Made by a program: the position numbers and the translations under genes. A DNA stretch of 64,000 nt from Patiria miniata (taxonomy: Eukaryota > Echinodermata > Asteroidea > Valvatida > Asterinidae): the NCBI RefSeq assembly GCF_015706575.1, contig NW_024037059.1:14607730-14671729 (forward strand), written 5' to 3'. This document shows, piece by piece, positions 23,249 to 34,493 of the stretch. Numbering within the stretch: position 1 is the first letter of the stretch; each line of letters begins with the position of its first letter. The notes beneath the pieces are model-generated. The model worked only from the letters and a program-made list of their open reading frames with translations, had not been told where the DNA came from and searched no databases.

Positions 23249-25570
23249 TCAGTCGCGGATCCAGGGGTGGGCCGCGGGGGCACGTGCCCCCCGTCAAATT
23301 TGAGTCCCAAAAAAAAAATAGAAGGGGGAAAAAGAGGGGGAGGTGACAGAAAAGGAGGAGAGGAGGGAACCTCCTTACTGACAAAATACCGATATTAAAC
23401 TTGAGCCTGCAAACATTGCGTACTCAACTCGAGAAGCTTCGAAATAAACCGCGATCCCACCCTGCATATACCGTTATTAAACCGATTCGTAAGAACGTAC
23501 ATGTACACGATTTATTCTCTACGAACATGCAGCTCAAACACACGTTGTGCATTGCTCTTTGGACCACACCATTGGTCAAGGGTGTGTTTTAGTAAGAACA
23601 ATTTGCCAGCAGTTCCACGCGCTTTTGAATTACAAATTATACTTTTTCACGGAGTCCAAAACATGTCCTTGTTTTAAATTGACTTCTTCAACGTCACGTC
23701 ATCATTCGTAAAGACTTTATTCGAGAAACGATGTAAAACCCTGAAAAAATTGAAACCCCCCTGAAGGTCATGGATCCGTCAATAAAACATTTTTTTTAAC
23801 GAAGAAAGTTGAGATCCAAAAGTTGGGTTTTGACGTTACTAGGCGTTGCAGAAAATACAAATCTGATAATTTTGGTACATAAAAGAGATCTGTTTGTTCT
23901 TAGGACAAAAACAATCAGCATTCAAGACATGCTCTTGCAAGCTAGACGAAACGCAAGTGTGTTGCTCTTTGAATTGCAAGCGACGTAAATTTGATCGTAG
24001 TTCGCCGGTGGCGACGCGGGCCGGCATCCGTGTCCCAGCCGGGAGGTATACACCTATTCCCGATGTGTACTTCTCAACGTTATTGTCAACCATTATTTAC
24101 TGCAATGTTTTTTTACATAACTAAATGACGAATACTCCTTCAAAATTGTACCATGGCGCCGAAAGACCCAATGTCAATTATATGTCCAGTCGCAATGTCT
24201 CACACAATTTGTCTTGCCGCTCCACCTATCTGCCGATGGTATATATACAAATACATGCACGTGTAATATGCCCTATTCTTGAAATTAAAACTGGACTGAA
24301 TTAAAAGAACATTTCTTTAAAATGTTTGGGCATTTTACATTATGCAAAAAAAGAAGGAGAAACTTGGATGACGTTTGATTAATTTCTGTAGTCATGAGAT
24401 AAAACTGAGCTGTGAAGTTACAATGGAGGCTAATTGCTCCTCTGTTTAAGTTTGATTAAATTACACTAATTTTAAACTTGAATTCGATTAACATGTTCAA
24501 GTGGTTTGTTCTTGTTGATATAACTGAAAATTTCAACTTCAAAAAGAACATTTAATAGAAAGCATCCTTACACCAGCTACCAAACTAAGTTTTTACAATT
24601 CCTTTTTCAAAATATATTGCACGAAGACATGCAGACGAAAATACATGGTATCAAGTGAAGAACAGAAGAAACTGAGAATGCTTGTAAAAAGCAAGAGTAA
24701 TTTTAATCAATGAAAAAATCTTATAATCTTTAAACAAATTTAGTCAAATAACTCCGGGGAAGAGGAGCCAGGAATCGCCTCAGATTGCACCACAGAGCAT
24801 GTAGAATCCAAAATTTCCCGGGGCCCTTAAGCGGGCCCCGGACCCCACGCCGAAAGATGTTCGCGCTACGCATTGGTCTTCGGGCAGATGCCCTATACTC
24901 ATCACTGCAAGATACGATTCCTTTTCAAAAATAAGCACGGAAATAACTATGCAGACAAAAATATTTGGCATACAAGTGAAAAACAGACAAAAATAAAAGG
25001 CTTGTAAACGAAAGAGTATATTATAAAACCAATGAAAAATATCCTCGTAATCTTAAAACATTTTGCTCAAATAACTGGGAAAAAGGGGCCAGGAGTCCCC
25101 TCAGAATACACCACACAGCATCTGAAATTCCAATTTTCTGGGGCCCTTAAGCGGGCCCCGGACCCCACGTGGTAAGACAGGCGTGATCCACCCTCGCATT
25201 AGTCCTCGGAGCAAATGTCACAACGCATCGTTGCAACAGTTAACAAAACGAAGTCAATACAATTCCTTTTCAAAAATAAAAGCAAGAAAATATAAAGAGG
25301 AAAATAGTTTGTAAAAGTAAGAGTATGTTTTTAAAAAATCCTTATCTTAAAAACTTTTGCTGAACTAATTCAGTCGAAAGGAGCCAGGAATCGCCTCAGA
25401 TTGCACCACAGAGCATCTAGAATCCAAAATTTCCCGGGGCCCTTAAGCGGGCCCCGGACCCCACGCCGTTAGGGCTTCGCGCTCCGCGCTCGCATTAATT
25501 CTCGGAGCAAATGATTTTTTTTTTACAACAGTGTGCCCCCCGTCTAAAAAATACCTGGATCCGCGCCTGA
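23249..25570. mobile_element. Putative 2.3-kb non-autonomous DNA transposon
   Basis: The left end TCAGTCGCGGATCCAGG (from 23249) and the complement of the right end, TCAGGCGCGGATCCAGG (ending 25570), differ by one base. GCA flanks both sides (23246-23248 and 25571-25573), a possible 3-bp target duplication. Just inside, both ends have a C-rich GTGCCCCCCGTC block in the same orientation. There is no transposase frame. The right third is three tandem units, each with a strong G/C palindrome. The superfamily is not assigned. Confidence 0.5.
24598..25520. repeat. Three tandem ~300-bp units with GC palindrome
   Basis: Each unit contains GGGGCCCTTAAGCGGGCCCC (24820-24839, 25140-25159, 25436-25455), preceded by GAGCCAGGAATCGCCTCAG-like sequence and followed by GGACCCCACG. 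The spacing is 320 and 296 bp. The palindrome is a 7-bp G/C stem with a TTAAGC loop and is the most conserved part, while the flanks have drifted. Confidence 0.85.
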
Positions 25571-25573
25571 GCA

Positions 25574-28500
25574 TGTACCATAAGTGTACCAGTTTGAATT
25601 TACAAATACCAAGACATGATTCTGGCGGATGTTGAAAGCAATCAATTTCAATAACAATTCTGCGTTGGGGTTATCATCACACCTACCACTTTCAGGATCT
25701 GGCAGTCTACACTTAGAGGGGAAATAATCGTGTTTCACACTATCAACTAATAAAGATTGAACCTTGTCGAGAAAATACCTGGCACCACAGGTGGTTAATC
25801 AGACGCGGTTTAAAGGCGGCACGTTCTCCAGTCGTGCCAACACCTTGTTTTGTTCGAATTATCAAATGGTGTTAGTGGAAATGCTTTCTGTGCCCTCTTG
25901 TGATTGGACTGTCTTTTCTAACATCGGGTATCGAGAAAACTCTAGACTATTATTTGCTTAAAAATAAGAGAGATGAGGTTCTTCCTAAAAAGCAAAAATG
26001 GAAATTTGAGATCAGGAAACGAAAGGAGAAGCCACCCCATACTAAAAGACTCCGGGGGAATGTATTAAGCAGAATGTGTCTAATGACATGTGGTTGATGC
26101 AACTATATACAGCTTTACTCAATTTTGTTAGGCCCAACAATGAGGTGCCTGCTGATTGAGGGCGCTATTCAGAAAAACCTGCTTTCGCAGTGTACTGGAA
26201 GGAAGCGTTTGAGCCTAACAGATATTAAAAAATGAAAACATTTTGACATGGACCTTGGATATTGTGAAATAAGATTCGCTTCGTAAGTTTGGGCTTTTTA
26301 CCTGAACAAAGGCGCTCTTGATATCACGTGGTTTTTTATTGATGAAATACTTTAAAATCTTTTTTTTTTTCAGTGGGGTCATATCGATTTCCCGAATCGA
26401 TTTCAGGGTCAATCAGTTAACAGCAGAAGAGAAATGCGCAGCATAAATAATGAAAGCTTGAGACATAATGGCGACCGACCCAAAATTCAATTTGAGGTTA
26501 CTCAACTTACAATCTGGTTCAACAGAAAATTCCCCTTTGCAAAATCTAAGCCAATAAACTCTGCAAGGCTATGGCCGAAATACCAGAGCAGTTAACGTGG
26601 CATACGGGATGGGGGGGGGGGGGGGGGTTTCAAGTGACTGTGAAATGTGGCAATAACATCTTAGTAAAGTGCCTTCAATATTTTCAGGACCGCGCTTTTC
26701 AACCGAGGAAATGTTGAAGGAATGTTAGGAGTGACAGTTGTCGTCCGTTTGATTGATAAAATCTACAGTCTTTCTCGATAATCCACCGAGATTTCTTTGC
26801 CCTGCAAAAGGCATAATGGAGGAATACGTCAGGGACGAATGAACAAGTCTCAGAGCGAGAGACGAGCCATGGGGTGAATGGGGTGAATATCGCACGTGCG
26901 GCCCATGTCATGCTTACGCAGCTGCTGCCTTACCCTACGGAGTTCCAATTTGGTATCAATTGGTACTACGGTTGGTTATCATTGAGTTATGAATGCACTC
27001 TATGGTTATTCCAGCTATGGAATCCTTCTGCAAGGAAACATCAATCAACAGCTTTCATCGAGGCTGAAGGAGTTCAACAACTTCTCTCCCATTAGGGAGC
27101 AGGGTAGATCGAACACTCTTGCTGGCCGACCCAATAAATCTGCCCCGAGAACTCATAACGTTTTAGAGCCGAAGGTTTGAAGCGTAAGGAACTAGCCTAC
27201 TGCCTATTCAATAAAACCCGCTCTGAATATTTTATGAGGAATCGCATTTGATCACTCTGAGCGGGAACTTTCAGAACAAGCTTTAATGTTAATACATGTA
27301 ATTTGTTACGAGGATTAAGAATTTGGTAAACTCTACAATCCTTTCAGATGAAAGATTAATTTTATACATCTAAGTTCTAAAAAAAATCATCTCGGGGAAA
27401 AGTTAGGTGTGCAAGTCTAGTCATGATATATACAGTCAATATATTGGTAGGGAAATTTAAACGAGTTATATTACGGTGAACTATAGCTCAGTGTCCTATG
27501 CCACATAACACGAATCAGTATTTAACAATGTTTGTTGTTGTGCATATAAAGTTTTGACCAAATGCTACAATTCAAGATAAAAAAAAAAATTCAAGATGCC
27601 TTAATCGTATCAAATATTGGGGGCGTGTGTAGCATGAACAAGCTCCCCTCCCCGTATTTATGAAGAGATGTGACGCGTAGGCCTAGTGTCGTTACCGTTT
27701 TACAGCATGAATGTCTCTACTATGACCATTACTCATCCAAAAAGGCTTTAAACGAACCACATGATTGGGCTGATCGAAAAGCAAATCCGCTTGGATGAAG
27801 GAGACACCAAATCATTTGGTGAACGTACAAAAACACACCTTTTACGCGTGAAGCCGTGGACGCTTGCAGATATGCACGCGAGGTGTCAGATTGATGTCAA
27901 TCTCTGAGGATCGCAGCCTGCTTCTATTTCATCTCTGTTATTTCCCAGGCGTGAAATCAAGCAGTTGAAGAGAAGGCTGTAATTCAATTGTGAAAGAATG
28001 GGCCGAAACATAAACCAATATCCTGAGATATTGGTTGTCAGAGGAGAAGAAGTCATCGGCCTCGGGGAGGCAATATGACATCTGCTGCCTATAGGTCTGG
28101 GCAAGTAGTTCAACGCCAGCTCACTATGATCTCTAGATATCTTATTTCGATAAAAACCTCATAAAAAGTCGCAAAATAGTATATTCATAGCTTAAAATTC
28201 CTGAACAGTTTTTCGCCCCTGTTTACAATTTTTTTTTAAAATATGCCTTAAAACTTTCTGGCAAAATTATGGACTTTCATTTTGTAACAAATGATTTTCG
28301 ACGATATGTACATTTTATATGTGACTATTATTGAAGAAAACGCCAAGTAGAAAAGAACAAGAATTTACATCACAATAACTCTATCCACACTTTGGAGGTT
28401 ACCGGTTGATGCTTAGAGTGACCTTGCTTATGTGAACTGCATTTGATTCAAATCATGCAAACTTGTTTTTAATTTGTTCACAGAGAATCCTTTTTTTTAC

Positions 28501-30806
28501 CGAAGTGGTTTACTTTACGGAAATCTACAATACATTTTTAAAAATAGTATCGACAATGTATGTCCGTTTGTAGTACCTTTTTGTTCACCAATACCGGTTA
28601 AACTCTTCTTGACTCGTCGCATTACAACTTATCGCAACTATCCCAGCATGCGCTGCGCCTAAGGACGGACACGCCTACACTAAAGTTGAGTGTAGAGTCA
28701 CCTCTTCAGCCGCCACCACTTTTTCCACCGCCCACGTGAAATATTGTTTCTTAACTTAATTTGTCTGAAAATTTGGTCCACAACTGCCGTATCCAATAAG
28801 TGCACATGCCGCACGCGATGCGCTCGAGGCACCCGTAACACTCGCGAACCGCTGGACAGTTTTCAAACGTACTAATGGCAAGTATTATGTTGCCCTGCCC
28901 CCGGGTTTTGGTTTCACCGAGCATGAAAACATGAAACATGAAACATATGGTTATTTTTTGATGACCACGGAACAACCCACGGGCGGCTACTTAGTAAACT
29001 TGGTAATGTTTTTCTCCGACAACCCTTGAGACTGCCCAGGCTTCATTTCGCCTCCGTACATGTAAAAACAGGTTTTCATTTGCAGATCAGTTGCAAACAT
29101 TTGCAGATCATGTTTTCCCTATGCGAGGTTTACTATGAATCGCCCACTACATCAGAACAATTAAACATGGGGTTACTGACTTCTAAGTGTCTACCCACAT
29201 AGAGTGAAATGACATGGTCCTTCACGAACAACTACCCCCTCTAGTGGTGACAGTGAAATTTACATCCCTGGTGGATACAACATTAAAACCAGCGGAGGGG
29301 CATTTCCACAATTCACTCCCATTTTAGGATTTACAACGCCCTCCAACTGCGCCGAGCCATCAAACATACGCGTGTTGTGCTGTGCTACATAGTTCTATCG
29401 CAATTCCCACAACTTTTACATCTAGAGCGGACCAAGACAAAGATCCCTTCCTACGAGTTTTATATCGTTTTCAATTAACTTTATTTAGCTAGAAACAACA
29501 TGGGGGTAAGCGTTATTTGTAAAGGTTAAACGCATGCTGCGACATATGACATTTCATTTGCACTTAAGTTAAAATTTTTTCAGACCCTGGGCACCAATTC
29601 AATTTCTTTTCAGTGTTCAGCAGCTCCCGTCAACAGGGAACTGCATAGCTAAAGGTCTTCAGGTCGTCAAAAGCAGGTTTAACAATGAATACACGATGAT
29701 CTTCCCCAAATTACAAGATGCAAGAAAACATGTTACAAATAGATTTGGGCAATCAACCGAGCAAAGTGCGTCAACAGATTACCAATTATCATGGGCCATG
29801 CCTCAGGAGGCAATGGCAAGTTGGCAACCATTCACCGTCACAAATTTCCCGATGGATTAGATTAATCATCAGCTTAATTTCGCAATTTTGAAGTATTTTT
29901 CGATAGTATCCAGTTTCTAGCTCTTACAAACACGTACAAGTTACTGACCGGCAATGTAAACCGTGGATTTTATTGCAATGGCGAACTGAATGTAGGTCCA
30001 ACGCAAATATGTATCTTATTAGATTATGCGGACCTCGGGAAATTGATCGTAAGTGTCCCGTTTCCCACTGATTGAATTATTTAGAGAAGTTGTTTTGGTA
30101 ATCGATGTTGACTTTTAAAAGAGTTGGCGAGAAAAACAAGTTTAATTGGTCAAGACTGAGTTTGGCTTTGCTTACAGCCTTTCAGCAAAAAGACTGATAA
30201 GTGCTGCCCACCAAAATGGGCCAAAAAAATAACTGTGTATAAAAGTAAGTTTCGATTTAGGTGTGAACGATATTGAAGAGTTCACCTGGTGTTCGATTTC
30301 TTCTTAGGAAATTGAAGATGTGAAAGCAAACCAGGAGGAGAGGAGACAGACAACGTGGTGACTTGGAGAGCAGACTGGTCTGAGAGAGTCTGAGAACCAG
30401 ATGTAAGAAAAGAAGTGAAATACATTACATTTTTTTATCAATGTACAAATGAATAAAATAGAACTGATGAGAAGAAACATACACAGTAGCCATCCCCGGA
30501 CAATTCCAAGAGGCTCTTCAATTAAGAAACACCCGTTCCATCAAAGTGTTAATGACAACCTGGAGGCTGGGAGCTTTTGCGGCTGTTATCACTTGATTTC
30601 TCAAGACTCTGACCGCTTCAATATCAAGGTTCATGAGAGGTAAGGTTTTCTAGAAAATGGATGGAAACGTCTTGATCGGCTGAGACTAAACAGTGCGTTC
30701 ATGTGAATCGACACGCTCAGTGCAAAGAAAATGTTTAATGATACTCGTTTCCATATTTTTGTCCGTAATATTTGAATGCTTGCAGAATCTTACCCTTCAG
30801 GCTTCA
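25574..30806. other. Intergenic DNA, no gene seen
   Basis: Includes a 17-base G homopolymer at 26611-26627 and a somewhat more GC-rich patch at 28600-29400. Several open frames of 60-75 codons have no recognisable content. No exon set or RNA gene is supported. Confidence 0.4.
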
Positions 30807-31369
30807 GGCCAAAAAAAAAAGCCTCCGGTTTCTGGTATGCGCGCGTCGCTGTAGCGATGCGCGTCGGCAAAATTAAAAAGTTTTTTTTTTCAATGTAATA
30901 TGATGTCTCAAAACCGCAAAACTCACTGGTTTGACTGGAATCCTGCTTCGGCACAATTTTAACGTGTTTTTAGACGGGGTTACAATCGAGTATTTATGCG
31001 GCCTCCCTGGGCTCCCATATATTTTGCACTACATTTAGTCGGGCACCATTTGCAGACGGTGTTGTAATTGTGCGTCTGGACAAAGCCAGACTGACGGAGC
31101 AATGGTCGTGTATCTGGAACCTGTAAACGCTTTTTATTTAGCTCAATATACTTCTCAAGCCTTATGGCCTTAATGAGGTCACCTCAAGCTGCACCCTGAA
31201 GGATATTTTGAGAGTTTCAAGGGGATCGAAGTGTCATCTGCAACATCAGCCGACATTTGAAGGGAAAAAAAAATTGGGTAAAAAAACAAACAAACAAACA
31301 AACAAACGCGTCGCCGCACCACTTTTGGGGCAAGCTCCACACCAGAAACCAGAGACTTTTTTTTTGGCC
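30807..31369 (+). mobile_element. MITE family B, copy 1 (long form)
   Basis: The ends read GGCCAAAAAAAAAAGCCTCCGG inward on the left and the complement of GGCCAAAAAAAAAGTCTC on the right, each continuing as CGGTTTCTGG or a one-base variant. Subterminal G/C-rich sequence includes a GCGCGTCGCTGTAGCGATGC hairpin. Compared with the other three copies, this one has about 190 extra bases at 31056-31243. An (AAAC)n microsatellite sits near the right end. It has no coding capacity. A TIR beginning GGC together with TAA/TTA flanks on some copies points to PIF/Harbinger as an inference. Confidence 0.75.
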
Positions 31370-34050
31370 TTAGCGCACAAGATAGTCAAACTTTTTCTGA
31401 AAGCTCATGGTTGTTAAACAGCGCCCCCATTGTGTCAAGGTGAGGATGCCCGATACAGGCTCCTTAATATTTTCTCTGAAAGAAGCGGTATTTCCTACAA
31501 CCAAGGGGCTGAACTGTCCAAGTTTACCCTTAATGGATATCAACCATGAAATTAAGAATTTCAATCAAATTTAGAACAAGAGTTAAAAAAAAAAAAAATG
31601 TTAATATACTTTTGGATTTTTTTTCTAATCGAGAGTAGCGTTTTATGCCACGTTAATATGTTACGTTAAAGTGTGTTCGCGTATGTTGACAGTCATTTTA
31701 CTTTCCATATAGTAATTATGTTATCTGCTTTACAATCGCATCAAACAGTCCTTGGCAGTTTGAATGTTTTAAGGTCTCATCGTAAAGAGTGTAAAACATT
31801 TAGGACAAGAGATGGCGCACTATAACTATGGTGGAGGGGGTTTAAGGAATAGCGAGAGGGCGCCAGACTGCATATTCCGAGGTCAGTGACAAGGGTGATT
31901 GCTGTCGTTCTCAAAGGGTTTCGTTTTCTACTATATAGCTGGTTGTTGTTTACTCTACGGTTATTTTGACACCTGCATTGTTCGCCTTCTGTCAATTCCT
32001 TGCCATTACAAAGACTAACACAAACAGTAAACAAGAATGTAATCTTTGCGACTGCAGGATGGATAAACTGAGGTCAACCTTTTTGCACTTGTTTTTCCAA
32101 CAGAGGAAATTGTGGCAGGCCAATATAAAAAAAATATTGATGCTGCGTCAGTTTCAAGTATTTTCAGCTTCCCTGTTCAGCAGAGACGCTCGCACCTGTT
32201 GTACCTAATTCAAACAGTTTCAATAGGAGCTTATTTATCAGCAAAGTGACATTGATGCGCGTCTGACACACCCACGACTCTCCTATTTTATGATAGGGGC
32301 AATTTCAATGTACTTTGTACCTTATTTAGTCACAATCAATACATCGATATTCTACTGAATGTTTGTTTTGGGTCCTTTTGGGGTTTTTTTCCGCCACCCA
32401 TTCAAAGGTTACCAAATAATGCCCCATTACGTTTCATAAATGATGTCAATTAGCGTACACGCACGTATAATTACAATTCATGGAGAAATTAGGCAAACCT
32501 GGTTACCATTATGTATATGAATGTGATCGTCAGACTTACAATACAGTAATAATGAATGCACCATGTCATTTTTATATATGTAAATAAGGTTAATGTAATT
32601 TGAATGACCAAATTATATCCTGGATACTGTACGCATATCCGCAGGCCTATATTCAAGTGAATTAAATTCAAAGTGAATTGAATTCAATTCAATTCAATCC
32701 AATTTAATTCAAATCATTTCAATTTAATTGAATTCAAATCAATTAAATTCAAACTCACATTTATTTCCATGCCAAATGAGAGATATAAGCAGAGAATACA
32801 CGAATAAGTGAATGAAGAGGTAAATGGAATTGTCAAAGAGGTGTCAGAGGCGAAACATATATAGGTATGGAGGCATCCTCTAGACGCCTAGGCTTGTGGC
32901 GAGATGCCTTGGACGTACTAACTCAAAACAGCAACAAGAACAAGTACACACAGAAGGTTGGACCAAGACAGAACCTAACCATGAAAAATTACGGATGAAC
33001 TATAGAACAGTACGTATTAAGAGGAAAAAACATTTAGAATGTAAGTAACACTCAGAAGAAAAGAACACTTAGAATACAAGTAGTGGATGTCTCATCAGCA
33101 TAAAGTTATTCATCCTGCTGCTGCGCAGCAAGAAAATTCATTCGAGGTGACAAATTTGAATTCCAATTGGTTAAAAAAAAAAGTAGGCACATTTATAAAG
33201 CAAAATGAAAGTGACTAGCCGATAAGAGTGCAGGCTGATTGATTCTACACAAAGAGCATAACTAACAGATGATAAAGAACAAATCCCCAAGAAGCAGAAA
33301 CATTATGCTCACCAGTAGTTACTTCTCAAAACATGATTTATTTGCTCTCAAACAACGGCACACGTTTACAAACGGAGTTTATGGAAGTTGTTTGTTTCAT
33401 GTATATATTGTTCACGCGCCTAAACTTTTCTCTACACGATTTCCTGTTTCAAATTTAAATTCATTAATTGTCCCAGCTTCCATTTTTTTTCTAATAATTT
33501 CAATTCTAGTCATCCTAGGCATGTTTCAATTTTGAAAGTCAAGTTGACATAATCAAATCTGTCACATTTCCCAAGATAATTCTCCGACCTGTCCTTTTTG
33601 TGCAGGTTGTAGCTTAAATTATAAATTTATAGAGAATATGCGAATGGATTTACCCCTTCCTAACATCTGAAGTGCACACTGAGTAAAAATTTCCAAAACA
33701 AGGAACGCAATGATATCAACCGGTACGGGCTTGGTTAATCAGTAACGCCTTTATCTTACTATCTGTTAGGCCTTATTCAGTAATGGATCTGCACTCCGAT
33801 AAAAATGGAAAAACCATTTAATGGTTAATCCACTATCAGTTTAGCTTGGTATAACCATCGGCCGGAGTTTAATCGGAAGGACTTTGTAACGATAGCTTAC
33901 TGCTCGGAACAAGTATAACTCCAGCTCGCAACGCGTTTGTTTTACATACTGAGGGTGTCTGAACCCGGTGATAGATAAGTATCAATCAATTTGTAAATTA
34001 AATTCACCATCAGCAAGATTTAGTCTAGTAAACTGGTGTTCGTGCCGATC
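31370..34050. other. Intergenic DNA upstream of scavenger receptor
   Basis: AT-rich sequence without recognisable exons. It contains the AATTC-rich simple repeat listed separately. Confidence 0.4.
32651..32752. repeat. AATTCA-type simple repeat
   Basis: Degenerate pentamer/hexamer repeats of AATTC and AATTCAA, partly self-complementary because GAATTC and AATT are palindromic. Confidence 0.8.
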
Positions 34051-34051
34051 G

Positions 34052-34060
34052 GTATAAAAA
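34052..34060 (+). promoter_or_regulatory. TATA box of scavenger receptor gene
   Basis: GTATAAAAA lies about 310 bp upstream of the start codon. It is followed at about 25-35 bp by a plausible start region (AGCAACCAAGAT). This would give a 5' UTR of about 280 nt. The match is good, but the transcription start is not proven. Confidence 0.5.
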
Positions 34061-34138
34061 GCTCCGGAGCCGAGCAACCAAGATAAACATAGCGTCTAAT
34101 ACACACTGATCTGAAGAGGAAGAAATCCTCTCTGCTTG

Positions 34139-34233
34139 ATGCTAGAGCGTGGTAACGCATGGAATCGGTTCATAAACTCAACTCGCGCTGTCATCTCCTT
34201 TTGACGTATACAGTTCAGGCTATATCAGTTTAA
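34139..34233 (+). other. Overlapping upstream ORFs in the 5' UTR
   Basis: If transcription starts near 34085, the leader holds an ATG at 34139 with 21 codons to a TGA at 34202, and an ATG at 34159 in another frame with 24 codons to a TAA at 34231. A third ATG near 34289 is followed by only five codons. Such uORFs usually lower translation of the main frame. Confidence 0.4.
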
Positions 34234-34367
34234 GAGGGAGAGATCTGAACGAGCGTGACATTTAAGCTTTGAATCCCGGAAGAGACTGCATGTTCTCGCG
34301 GTTGTAAACAGGAGTGGAAGGACACACTTGTAGCGGGGTTGTGCTCTGAAGGATCTCCGATCACGAG

Positions 34368-34493
34368 ATGGGGCATTGCTGCTGCTCGAAAAACTGGGTT
34401 TATGTGTTCGGCGTGTTGGGGGCGTTTCTGATAATACTTGGAGGCGTTCTGGTCGTGGTCGTGAATATTTTCATCACTGCGACAGTTGAAACG
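34368..34493 (+). CDS. SCARB: Scavenger receptor exon 1
   Basis: Encodes residues 1-42: the start ATG, the MGHCCC head and the whole first membrane segment. Ends at ACG|GTAAGA in phase 0. Confidence 0.9.

Noticed and set aside
28600..29400. Possible gene in the GC-raised patch
   Set aside because: No open frame with recognisable content and no coherent splice set.
34368..34385. N-myristoylation of the scavenger receptor (MG start)
   Set aside because: The position normally Ser/Thr is Cys. The cysteine cluster fits palmitoylation better.
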